A stretch of DNA of 64,000 nucleotides, taken from Cinnamomum chago. Its lineage: Eukaryota > Streptophyta > Magnoliopsida > Laurales > Lauraceae. How positions within the stretch are numbered: position 1 is the first letter of the stretch; every line of letters begins with the position of its first letter. A program made the position numbers and the translations under genes. The notes below the pieces were generated by a model. That model saw nothing but the letters and a program-made list of their open reading frames with translations, was not told where the DNA came from and did no database searches. Positions 35,354 to 47,400 of this stretch are shown in pieces. The stretch is from the NCBI GenBank assembly GCA_038049695.1, contig CP142451.1, positions 128,298,001-128,362,000 on the forward strand, given 5' to 3'.

Positions 35354-37702
35354 TGTCACGACCCGGCCCGAGGTCAGAGTGATTAGGGTTAAACCCCGGG
35401 TCGCGATGTTAATCATACTTACTCCCGTAGATCCGAAATAACCGAAGTTAAAACGAATCTACAAGGGATCTTGCATACGTACCTGTCAATGTATAGTGCG
35501 GAATATACAAATAATATACATTGACAACCATTACCAAAACAAATCACACACTTTACTATGAACAGTAAAGTTACTTTACATCATTTCAGTTTTCCTATTA
35601 TCAACCACTGCATATTTAAAATACAATGCAGGGGACATCATTTACATATGTACAATACCAAAATGAATCTATCAAAATCATTTCTAAAAGTTCTCAAAAG
35701 ATTTCCACGTGTCCGCTCTCAAATCATGTCTATTCGGCTAAACCTCCTGGAGGTAGCGACTGGGCTTCCTCCGCTGACGGGACGGCCTCGGAGGTACTGG
35801 CACGGCCAACTGAGCCTGTAACATCATCAGTAATACCATGAACACGACGGTTCAACAAGGTATACATATATTTATGACATTTCATAATTCCTAACAATAT
35901 ATTATCTACAGTGCGAAACAGTTCATAAGAAATACTATTAACAATAATATATGCTGGCAACTACACTAGCAAGGGTTTCAACTCCAATCATTTCTTCCCA
36001 AAAAGGAAACATTTCATATTCATTTATTCATAAGATTCCATATTTTTCAATTCATATTCATTCACTTACTTACATTCAGCATTGATAGGGCTCGTCAGTC
36101 CTATGACCTTTCGGTCCAATGCGGTGAGATCTCCCAGTGTCTTGATCAGAGATCACTGGTGTCCCACGGAGCTCCGGACGCTCCCAATCCCCTCTACTTC
36201 AGTAGGAATAATCATTTCAGTTACTTTTCATAACCATTCATTTATTATTTCTCAATTTTCAGTCAATACGGAGTTTGGAAACCACTAGGTAGTGCCAGAC
36301 CTGTGAACGATTCCTATTCATCTCATTCTAATCCTAAATTAACAATTTAACCAACCACGGAGTGTAACTTTGGTTATCAATGCAAGGATTACTTTTGATG
36401 ACATTACTTATATGATTATGCATTATGATAACCCTAGTTAACACACTTATGGAGGTATAACACTACTCCTAGTCATAATTGACTCATAACGATCTTAGTT
36501 GTTGTAAAAATCCAAAACTCACTGGACTCGATTAGAGTCCCCCAATCGCGAGGACCGTTAGGTCCAAGCGATTGGCTAAATTTTCCTTACTATTAATAAT
36601 TTGGTCACTCACTAAGCGTACACGCTTAATCCCGGAAATTCAGACTCAAAGTCACTTTTCCGAATATTTTCCATTGGGCCGGTTGACCTGGCCCAGGCCC
36701 GGTTAACCGGCAGTTGTAAAGGATAAATACTGAACAGTGTTTTCGTCAGGCTTTTTGGGCCTAACTCAATGGGCCCGGTTAACCGGGCCATAATGGCCGG
36801 TTAACCGGCCACACTGCAGAAACAGAACGTGAGTTCTGTTCTGCAGTGCAGTACATGGGGTTTTCAACCCTTTTCCTTCCTAGTGCCTCCTGGACCTAAT
36901 GAGCAATTAAAACATGCATTTAACAAGGAAATTTAAGACTAATCATTCCAACTAAATCATCTCAACTTAAAGATCATAAAATCCATAAATGGCCTCATAA
37001 ATCAAGTTAACAATGGAATTTTTCCATTTCCTTCCATTCAAATCCATGCAAACTCACTCATAACCATAAACATATGCATGACTTGCCTTAAATGAAGCTT
37101 TGCTCTTTGCTTAGCTTGGATTCACTTCACTTGGAGCTTTAAAAACCAAAAGAACTCTAAAAACTCTATACAATGGATGAAGATGATGCTTAAGAGGATG
37201 AAGATGAAGTCTTCTTAACTTGATGCACCTCAAATCCACCTTTGATGGAGAACGAATGGAAGAAGAAGAAAACAAAAGAAACGGCTGCTGGAGAGTTGCC
37301 TAGGGTTTGATTCAAATGAATCAACTCATTTGCTTATATAAGGTTTCAAATTACATTTAAGCCCATTAATTCCCATTAATTCTATTTCAAGTCAAATCCA
37401 AGCCTACTTGCTTCATTTCTCATCGAATCAATTCAAGTCCTTTACACAATTTATCGTACTCGTCGAAATACACATGTTGGTATCAAGACTTTCCGTATTT
37501 GACGAAATACGTATAAATCCGTATTTATACGCAATTCCTTTCCTAATCTTGTTTAGCACTTCATTAAGCCTAAAGTCTTCATTTTAGGCTAACGCAAATT
37601 CAGTTGGTGATAAATCACCATTAATTCATTTAAACCGGCTTAATTAGTCTTAAGTTCGATTAATTAGAGTTAATTGTAATTAACTCGGGACGGAGTCTAA
37701 GA
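35354..37702 (+). mobile_element. Solo LTR, TGTCACGACCC family, copy 1 (annexin 3 intron 5)
   Basis: The LTR is 2349 bp, starting TGTCACGACCCGGCCC and ending CGGAGTCTAAGA (last CA mutated). It is flanked by the perfect target duplication GAAAC (35349-35353 and 37703-37707). It has no coding region. It aligns along most of its length with 39231-41621, but a central cassette differs and carries GGTTAACC palindromes. TGTCACGACCC starts are common in plant Ty3/gypsy LTRs; the superfamily is inferred. Orientation is set by the TG start and could be reversed. Confidence 0.9.
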
Positions 37703-39230
37703 GAAACCCACCAACAAGACTACCAAGGGTGGCCACTCATGATAAAGATTAATTTTACCAATAGAATATTGGCAGTTTAGCACAGTGAGATTGTATGAAA
37801 ATACCTTGGAAAAATATTTAGCAGGATTCTCTGCACACTTTAAGATCGTTAGAAGCCCAAACTCTAAGTGCCCAGATGTCTCACTTTTTACTGCCTGTAA
37901 ACAAATTCATTTAAGAGTCGCTCACAAGCAACTAACACCAAACATCCTCAGCACAAGGATGAAAAGGAAGAAATGGATTGAAAAGAGCAATCATTAGTAC
38001 AATGAAAACATTTACTAAAACAGAGATAAATTAGAAATTGCAATGAGGACAATAGCTTGTTGAGTGAACTTCCATACATATGATAGTAAGCAATGGAAGT
38101 GGCAGCTAAATGCGCCCAGCTTCGTTCACTGAAAATGCGAATAAAGGTATTCTCATCTGTCCCCAGTTCTTTCTCCCCAGCTTTGAACAGGTCCTTGGCA
38201 TCCTTCTCTATTGTATCTCTATCAACCTCTGGGCTTTCGTAGCGAACTGTACTTACATATACAAGCAGCAGCTGCATCATAAGAAAACTTCATCATTCTG
38301 AACTTAAATCAATACCAAAACAGCCCAGTGCATGCTAAATGCAGTTCTTTGAAAGATGACATACTAAATTTCATCTGAAGTGCAAAAGAGAAATAACACT
38401 AAAAAAAGAACTTTATATGCACACCTTGACCATGGATACATGCCTAGAGAGACTAGAGAGATGTTTGCCACAATTAACTCGAAGGCGTGTGAAACATGAA
38501 ATAGGATGAAAACGATAAGCTACATTGAGTGGAATTCATCCTAACATTATTGAGGACTACATACCAATTTACACAAAAGAATGGATTCATCATCATCTCT
38601 CTTAACCTCTCAACAACCCTCCTGCCTCTAATAAACAAACCTTTAGTTGAAAAGACAATATGCTAATAAGAGTAAGCCTTGTGATATGAAAGCTTTAGAT
38701 TGGTAGTGATGAAGCCACTACAAACAACCTGTTTGCATATCGCTTAACATCAACCGAATCTTTCTAGAGATGAAAGATTGCCTACAAGAGATCAGCTCAT
38801 TGTGCTGGCATATAAGTTCAACAATAAGTACTACCAGAAAACATATAAAGTGATAACTGATGCAAAGTGGAGGCATTTTGTCATATGTTTGTCGATAGAC
38901 CAGCTAAAAGGAGATAGGTTGCATCATATTGGTGGTCACGTATAAAAACCCTGAGACACTTCTATACGAGCTTTATTTTGATAATGACTTAAAATAGGAT
39001 TGGGCGAGAAAGTAGAACTCACAAAGTGAACCCTAATTAGATGAAGGCCTACATAATGACAATGATAATGATATGAGGAGAGACTTCCATTAACAACTCT
39101 GCGTCAGCCACATGGAGTTGAGCACTCACTTTGTCTGTGATGGATTTGAGTAAGCAACTTCAAGGTTAGAGGTTCAAAATCCATGCTTGAGGGATATTTC
39201 ATATTTGGGTAAGTTGGTGACATCTTAATA

Positions 39231-41621
39231 TGTCACGACCCGGAACCGAGATCAGAGTCATTAGGGTTAACCCCCGGGTCGCGATGCTCATACTTACTCC
39301 CGTAAATCCCGTTTAACCGAAGTTACAACGAAGCCTACAAGGGATCTTACATACAACCTGTCAATGTACAGTGCGGAATGCATACAAATAATATACATTG
39401 ACAATACCTAATAAAATGAATCAGAACATTTACTTTAAACGTTAAAGTTTACTTTACATTGGTTCAGTTCCCAACTATCAACCACTGCATATTTACAATA
39501 CAATGCAGGGTATAACATCTACATTACTTACAATACCAAAATGATTCTACAAAAGAATTTCCACAAAGTTTCCAAAAGATTTTATGTTTTCTTCTCTCAA
39601 ATCACGTCCACTCCGCTAGACCTCCTGGAGGCAGCGCATGAGCCTCCTCCGCTGACGAGACGGTCTCGGAAGGACCGGCACGGGTAACTGAGCCTGTAAT
39701 ATCATCAGTAATACCGTGAACACGACGGTTCAACAAGGTATACATATATTTATAACATTTCATAATTCCTAACAATTCACTGCTTAAGAGTGCTAAACAA
39801 TTCATAATGAATACCATTAATCATAACAATATACTGGCAACTACACTAGCAGGGGTTTCAACTCCATTCTATTCATTTAATCTTCCAAAAGGAAGGATTT
39901 CATATTCATTTCAGTGTATGACTTTTTAGTCAATGACCTTTTGGTCCAGTGTGGTGAGATCTCCCAGTGTCTTGATCAGAGATCACTGGTGCCTCACGGA
40001 GCTCCGGACGCTCCCCTTCTCATCTACTGCAGTAGGAATAATCATTTCATTCATTTCTCATTTCATTTAATTCAATGAGTTCAGAAACCACTAGGTAGTG
40101 CCAAACTTGCTAACAATTCCTACCAATCTCAGTCTAGTGTTCAATTCATCCTCGAACCAACCATGGAGTGTAACTTTGGTTATTAATGCAAGTATTACGA
40201 TTGATGATATTACTTATATGATTATGCATTAGAATAACCCTAGTTAACACATATGGAGGTTAGACACTACTATTAGTCATAATTGACTCATAAGCGATAT
40301 CAATTTTCGTAAAATCCAAAACTCACTGGACTCGAATCGGTCAGCTTCGAATAAACTGGTCAATTTCGGCTACCTCGGCGGCTACCTGGCGGTTAGCCGC
40401 GACGGTGCAGGCGGCTAGCCGAAATGCACTGGCGGCTAGCCGAACTAGGTTCGGTTAGCTCGCGGTCAGCTTTCCAGAAGCTGAATTTCTGACAGAAATT
40501 TTCTGACTGATTTCGGTCAGCTCGGCGGTTACCCCGCGGTCACCTCGCGGTCACCCCGCGGCTAGCCGAAATTCCAATTTCGGCTAACCGAATTTTGGCG
40601 GTTAGCTTTCCAGAAGCTCGCCAAAATCAGATTTTCTGGCGGTTAGCTGCGCGGTTAGCCTCGCGGCTAGCCGAAATGCGCCCAGAAACACAGTTTCGAG
40701 CTTCTGAAGCTATGAATGAAAATCACATATTTGAACTCAAGGAGTTCACACAAGTTCCATAAAAGCTTAAATTCATAGAAATGCATATACTTGCCTTAAT
40801 TGAAGCTTGATAAACACTAAACCCTCATTACATAACCTAATCCATGCATAGGGTTTCAACCCTTAATTAAATCAACATCTAATTCATCATTTATTTCCCC
40901 ATTAAAGCCACTATAACTTCTCAACAATCATCAAGCATAAACATATGTATCTACTTGCCTTAGATAAAGCTTGAGTGTTATAAACCCTTTCTTAGCTTGG
41001 ATTTAGAATGGAATTCCCCTCTTTGAAGCTTGGAACTCAATACAAACCCAAGAAGATCTCCAAGAAGATGAAGGAGTTGAATCTTTTTCACTTGCATCAA
41101 CTTGCCTTCACTCTCGACGAAGAAGAAATCAACGAAAGAAGAGAAACGAAGGAAGAAATGAAAAGAGGAAAAGTTGCCTAGGGTTACTGTACGTGGATGA
41201 ACTCAATGAGCTCATTTCTCTTATATAAGGGCACTTTTTACATTAAGCCCCCCATTCACTTGCTCATTTACATTTCGAGTCAATTCAAGGCCCATTTGAT
41301 CCAAGATTCTTCAAATCAATTCAAGCCTTTTATAAAAGTTATCGTACTCGTCGAGATACACATGTTGGTATCAAGAGTTTCCGTATTCGACAAAATACGT
41401 ATAATTCCGTATTTACACACAAGTCCTCAATATGCTCATTTGAGCTTCATTTTCCATTTAATTCTTTTCAATTCATTTCACAACCATAGTTCCTATTTCA
41501 TTAAGCCTAAATAACTCATAGTTAGGCTAATTCAATTTCATTTAATCATTAAACCGGCTTAATTAGTCGTAAGCTCAATTAATTAGAGTTAATCGTGATT
41601 AACTCGGGACGGAGCCTAACA
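39231..41621 (+). mobile_element. Solo LTR, TGTCACGACCC family, copy 2 (annexin 3 intron 3)
   Basis: The LTR is 2391 bp, starting TGTCACGACCCGGAACC and ending GACGGAGCCTAACA. The target duplication TAATA is perfect (39226-39230 and 41622-41626). Shared blocks with copy 1 include CTCCCAGTGTCTTGATCAGA and AACACGACGGTTCAACAAGG. Its central cassette (about 40340-40690) holds CGGCTAGCCG palindromes in place of the GGTTAACC ones of copy 1. Confidence 0.92.
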
Positions 41622-41831
41622 TAATAAAAACAGAATCATAGATAAGGAAGATTTATCTGAAAACATAAAAAAAAAATTGACTTGGACATGTGATGTGCCC
41701 ATTTTTCAATTAACACTGATTCGCACTAAGAACTTTCAATGCCACCTTATCCTTTGTGACTGGCATGCATCGAACTGGGCTCACAAAGGGATTCTCAAAA
41801 TCGATATCGGTGGCCAATTCGTACTCGAAAT

Positions 41832-41840
<9 letters not shown>

Positions 41841-41868
<28 letters not shown>
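41841..41868. repeat. (TA)n tract in annexin 3 intron 3
   Basis: About fourteen TA units lie 10 bp from exon 3. Confidence 0.9.
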
Positions 41869-41870
<2 letters not shown>

Positions 41871-44800
41871 AGATGACCTTTTTGTGATCACCAGAAGCTC
41901 GAAATTCGATATCTTGCTCAAGCTGAACGCCAAACTTTTCATAATAAGCTTGTTTAAATACTTGTATCTGGGATGAGGTTCGGGAGCATATGATCACTTC
42001 AGTAGCAGCCTTCATATCAATGACGTCCCCACTTAATGCCTCTCTCACAATGGTTGCATCGCGTCTTGCTGGATCATGCAGCCAAAGCAGAACAGCTTTC
42101 TACACCATAGCAATTACAGCATGTGATGCCCCCCAATAAATCAATGCAATATTTTCTTTAGGTACAATTTTTAGAGTATGAACAGATGATACCTTAAGGT
42201 TACCACTAAGTTCTGAAGAAAGCCGCTTGGAAAGCTCTTCAGAGTACATAGCTCTGTATTCTTGTTGGATGAAAGCACACTGTGACACATCACGATTGGA
42301 AAGAACATTGACAACCTGTTCAGTGTCACAGCCTAATCCTGAACATAAATCAGAAAAAAATCAGTTGGTCTTAAACAGAGTACCCGTAGAATTTTTTATT
42401 TTTTTGCGAAAACATAGCTTGGATTGGCATTGGAAAGAGAGATAATTGAGCTCCGATCCAAAACAACCAAATTATATAGTTTGGCTGGCTGAAATAATCA
42501 TTGCTCGCTTTTCATTTTGGCCATTTATAAAAAAAAACGCACCTTAACTAATCAGCGGAAGGTAATTGGAAATGGATGCATTACAATTTACAACCCTAAA
42601 CTCAGCTGTTGGGCTAAGTTGTCTCCAAGATACAATGAAGCCTAGCTAAAATTAAAGTTGATATGTGGTTGCTAGCTCGAAAATAACCTTGAACCCAGCA
42701 GGTCGTTAAGTAACCAATACCAAAACCCAAATGATCCTATGCAAAATGTTTGGACAATAACAATCATTGTAGTTAATAACATCATCTCCATGCCCACAAC
42801 ATCCAACCAAGCACAGAAGCAGGCAAGCCCAGTGAACTACAAAACAAAGGCCTCCTCTTTATAGCTTCAAGCTTCAAGCACAAGCCATTATAGTTAGGGA
42901 CCAAGTCTACTAGACCAACATGGTTAGATCTTTTACAAATGTGTACTTCCTTCTCAATTAATCCAATGTGGCATTCTATAAAATGATACGTAAGACAAAT
43001 TTCCAAACAAGAACATTCTAGAAAGGGCTTGTTTTCCAATGGGATTTCAACACTTTCTCTGAACAGAACCGCATGATTATGAAAGAAGCCTTTTCAAAAA
43101 TCACCAACAATGTATGCGACCATTGCAGTACTAAGAGTTGCAACAAAGCTTCACCTTGCGCAGGACATACAGGAAAAAGACTAACCCATTCATTCAAACC
43201 TGAATTCATTCAACCCTTAGATGGAATTAAGCCAAAAACCAAGCACCTCTTAAAACTTTTTCATAAACATAGCATCACTTTGAAAACTACAAAATCATAC
43301 GTCTTCATATAAGCAAATGAAGTAGCAAGAACTCAAAGCTATTCACAGAGATCAAATCACAATTATATAGATATTTAATGACATTTAGCTAGAGAAGAAC
43401 CTTTGAAAGCTTTGTAGAGCTCGATGGCGTCTTGTCGAGCCGAAAATGGCATCGGTGGAACCATCAGACTCGACATGTTCCCAACACCACCAACGAATTA
43501 CGCAACTTTGTCAACAATAAATACTCGCGGCTAAATTAGATATAAGTTTTCTTGGATAACCATTCCTATCAAAACAAAACAAAGATTACATCTCTGCATG
43601 GGATACATTCGTTTTCCAAATTGGTGATCTCTAGGTGTGGTTCATCAATCTTTATTTATTCTTTCATTGACTGACTTCTGGGAAGCTGAAGCTGCATGGT
43701 ATTAAGAAAGCAGATAAGTAAGAGAAAGAATCCACGGCTGTGATTTATAACACATATGAAGAAGCCTGAATAATCAAATCACAGCCGTTAAATGAATAGT
43801 TTAAAGCAGGAGAAAACAAAGATAGCACCACCTAGCTTTGCATCTGATACGATTCGCAAAGGCGCATGTGGGGCCCTTTGGCCTTGGACTTGGACCCACC
43901 ATATACCATCAAGTGGGGTGTGTAAAGGGCATGTAAATATGCTCCCCTTTATTAATATGAGGGTACACTTTTGTAAATCGAATCCCTTCACACATAAACC
44001 TCCCTTGAATTGTCACCAATCTTAATTTCGCATTGTCTCAAACATTAATCACTGTTGAATTTATCAAACAGATTAGATCAATCCATAGGCAATAAACGTT
44101 GAAAACTAAAGTTATGGACTAGGATCATTTGCTCAGCTTGGTATCTCGTATTCTCTTGATTTACATGAGAACATTTACCTTATTTTGTGTTCATTGACAT
44201 GCATCAAAGTGAGGCCAAAAAAAAAGTGGACACTTATTTATTAAGGGGAAATGCCTCTGCATTGTCTAGCATTCCCTGTTATGTATGTTATTCAAATATG
44301 ATTTATGCTCTCCCATGGATAAATGGGTTCCATGAACTGTCGGTACCAACAGCCTTGTGGGTCCGGCCTAGGGCCTGGGGAGGTGGGGGATCATAGGATT
44401 TTGCTGTAACCCACGGTCCCACATAATGCAAGATTTCAAGTCCATTTGTTCATCCTAACCTCTTGATATGCAGCCTTTAAGTTTAATGGTTTTATAATGT
44501 ATCAAGTTTTATAAGATCAATCTAGCAATGTAGTGCTGTTCAGATGGATGTAAAAAAACATGAATCTGCTGTGCAGACGCCCTTAGGAGGAGTATTTTTC
44601 TACAAGCTGATTTATACCTGTGCTTGATTGGCGTCTAGGTCCAAGCCCTTTATGCAGTACAAGTATGGATTCTACTTTTTAATTTTGACTCAGGTACAGG
44701 TGTGGATCCTGTAACTTGGACCCAAATGGGTATGGATTTTAAATTTTTAACTTTTATAATGTTAACATTAAAATTGTGCGCATTTTATTTCCTCTGTTAT

Positions 44801-44911
44801 TTGTGGCCCCATGCATCACTGGGTTTTGGTTTTGATCTCTAGGTGTTGAGAAGTTGTATACTCGTATTGCCTTATAAATTCAATATTTTCTATTGGCTTA
44901 TAAATTCATTT

Positions 44912-45013
44912 TCTATGCAGGCGATTTTTCCCTCTGTGTTGAGAGAGAGAGAGAGAGAGAGAGTTTCTATGCAGGCGATTTTTCCCTCTGTGTTGAGAGA
45001 GAGAGAGAGAGAG
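44912..45013. repeat. Tandem duplication with (GA)n
   Basis: The block TTTCTATGCAGGCGATTTTT...GTGTTGAGAGAG occurs twice in tandem with different GA counts. Confidence 0.9.
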
Positions 45014-45245
45014 CTTACATGTCCAGCGAGAGCCACATGAAGATCATTTGGGTTAAGCTTGTTCAAGTGTGGCTTTGCACTTGAACTTTTAAAGTCTAGT
45101 GAAATATGGGCCAATAAGACCTAAGTATACTTGTATAAGAAATATATTTACATTTTACAATGTTCACTTATATTTCTTGGGCTTTAGTTAGTTTGACGGT
45201 TTGAGTCTTGCTTATTTTTTTAACTCATGATAAGTTTGTGAAAAC

Positions 45246-45420
45246 GGATCCCCTGTTTGGTCCAAATAGGAAACTAGGAAAATCCTGTTTGGACCACTCG
45301 GGGGTGCCACATGGGGGAGAGATGTCAAATCAATGACATCTCATCTCCTTCACAAAAAAGAGAAAAAAATTATTTTCCATGTGGCACCCCCTGATTGGTC
45401 CAAATAGAAAATTCATTTCC
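45246..45420. mobile_element. MITE copy 2 (pair with 19980-20139)
   Basis: It contains CTGTTTGGTCCAAATAGGAA on the left and GATTGGTCCAAATAGAAAAT on the right, plus two GTGCCACATG/CATGTGGCAC blocks in inverted order, as in copy 1. Confidence 0.75.
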
Positions 45421-47137
45421 TAAATTTGTATACTATTTTGTCGTACAATAATTTTGTCTATGACTTCTATAACATAATAAGTTTTCTTTTATAATTATAC
45501 AGAAACATACCAAATGTTCTATTCATAACCAACATCATGCAATATTATTGCACCTCTGTAGTAAGGATTTCAAACTTCATATTTTTCCTCCATCAAGGGC
45601 ATGTTCGGGTAACGTCCTCAGAGAGAAATTCTCTTTAGTTTTTCCCATTTCCAAGAAAAAATCAAGTTCAGGTGAAGAGAGGATAAAAAAATCCTCTTCT
45701 TCACGAACTCTTCAGCTATCACCTTCCCCATCCAATTTTGCAAATTCACACATACAAAGAAGTGCTTGAAATGCAGTGACTCCTCTCCGTTTTTTTTCCT
45801 CTCCATTTTTTTCCCAAGAGGATGGCTAAATCTGTTTACTAGTGTTTCCTAAACCTGTTTACCAGATATGTGCCGAGAATCCTTAAAAGGAAAAAGGCCA
45901 CTGATTTTGGCACATCTTCTTTTCTATTCAACTACCATTATGTAAAAAGATATACGTGTCAGTCTCCCTATATTCGCCACTAGTTTAGGTTCCCTTTTTA
46001 TTCAAATCCAAATTAATTATGTTAAAAGACCAAAAGTGTCCTTTCCATTTGAATCAGTTTCTTTATGTTCTTTATATCATCTTGTCATCTTTTTGCATCA
46101 AAAGTGGCTTCTATGGAATAATCAAAGAGGGAGCAATCGCGCCCATAATAGTAATGGAGGATCATAGATAGAGCAATTCACTATGGAGCTTCTTAATTAG
46201 GCTCATCTATATACATGCTAATCACATGAAAAATGGTCATAAATGATATATATATATATATATATTTAGAGAGAGAGAGAGAGAAAGGAAGTTTGATCAT
46301 CCTATAACTTGATTTAAAGCCTAAAAGTTAAAGAAAATTTGGCTATGGATGATATTTGTGATACTTCTTTTTTTTTATATATATATTTGAGAGTTTCAAA
46401 AGGGAACCTAGTTCCACCATGAGTAAGAAGAATTTTATTCAATTTAAGAAAAAAAAAAAAAACCCACACGCATTAGTTCCACCATGAACATTCTTCATTG
46501 ATAGGAAAGTTAAATGGCCACCAGTAACCTGGTAAACCAATGGGCTCAACCAAAAACCTCTATGGGTTTCATTTTAGGCCCAATAATCGAATTTGAGTCC
46601 ACCATCCAAGTCTATAGCTTGGGTTGATTAATAACTTCAACTAGGTTTAAGTCAAACTACGTATTCCACTTTGTCACGTATATAATAGGAGATTTTCTCC
46701 TACGAGGAGAGTGCACATATTTTATATGTCCAGCTGGTATGCCCCCATTTAGATACAAGTTTACCAATGAAAGAAGAGAAGATGAAAATTTCTTTTACCG
46801 CAAAAGAGGGATCTAATAAATCAGCCCTACCAAATTATCATAATCCTTAATTTAAGAGCCTTAAAATTTAATAGTATCTTAACGTAGAATTTTTTATATA
46901 TATGCAATCCAACGAAGAGTGAAGAGGTTTGGTAAGTGTAAAATTGAGCTTGATGCAAGGTTATGTGATGAAAAGAGGATCAAATGGGCTGCATTGAAGA
47001 AACCCAAGGGTTAGAATTCATCAAGGATCAAGCCACATTAGAGTTGGACCTGGGTCCTATACATTAGACCCATGCACAAAACGTTATGTGGCCAGTTTAA
47101 AATTACAAAAAAGTTCAGACCCCCCTCCCTCTCTAGT

Positions 47138-47147
47138 CTATTTATAG
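47138..47147 (+). promoter_or_regulatory. Candidate TATA box of the lipase gene
   Basis: CTATTTATAG lies about 255 bp upstream of the ATG, with a CT-rich leader between them. Confidence 0.45.
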
Positions 47148-47400
47148 CATTTCCATGCACATCTCCCTCCCTGCCTTCTCTTTCTTTCCTGTAGTTACAC
47201 TGCAGAGAAATCTCTCAGTCTCTTCTTCTGTAAGCATCCCATCAACCCACCATTTTATGGTCTCTTCCGTTACGACCCATCCATAAATCGGACGGCGCCA
47301 CTCCATCTTCCTCCCTCCGAAACCGTTACGTTACAAGGAGCTCCTCCGCTCACACAATTCCCTCATCCGTACGCAACTCCGCTCATCTCCGCCGTCACCT

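Larger units (their letters stand above)
34523..43476 (-). pseudogene. Annexin, broken tandem copy
   Basis: Six exons match annexin 2: 43401-43476, 42193-42338, 41878-42099, 38056-38271, 37805-37894 and 34523-34726. The start is MSSLMVPPMP, GLGCD is kept in repeat 1, and the would-be C-terminus is LLSLVGPNN. Two lesions are seen. In the last exon an in-frame TGA (34673-34675) stands where annexin 2 has Arg, removing about the last 50 residues of repeat 4. The exon 4 donor, GGTGATC in annexin 2, reads GCTATTG here, so GT is lost; read-through meets a stop at 37948, and the nearest cryptic GTAAAT (40 nt on) would shift frame. Exon 3 has one extra Ile codon in the conserved EVICSRT motif. Two solo LTRs sit in its introns. 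A truncated product from alternative splicing cannot be excluded. Confidence 0.88.
43477..47400. other. Intergenic between annexin 3 and the lipase gene
   Basis: The annexin 3 promoter lies at the left and the lipase promoter at the right. Between them are a perfect 13-bp inverted repeat (43734-43746 and 43776-43788), a tandem 50-bp GA-containing duplication (44912-45013), a MITE (45246-45420) and small TA and GA microsatellites near 46250-46285. No gene is recognised. Confidence 0.5.
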
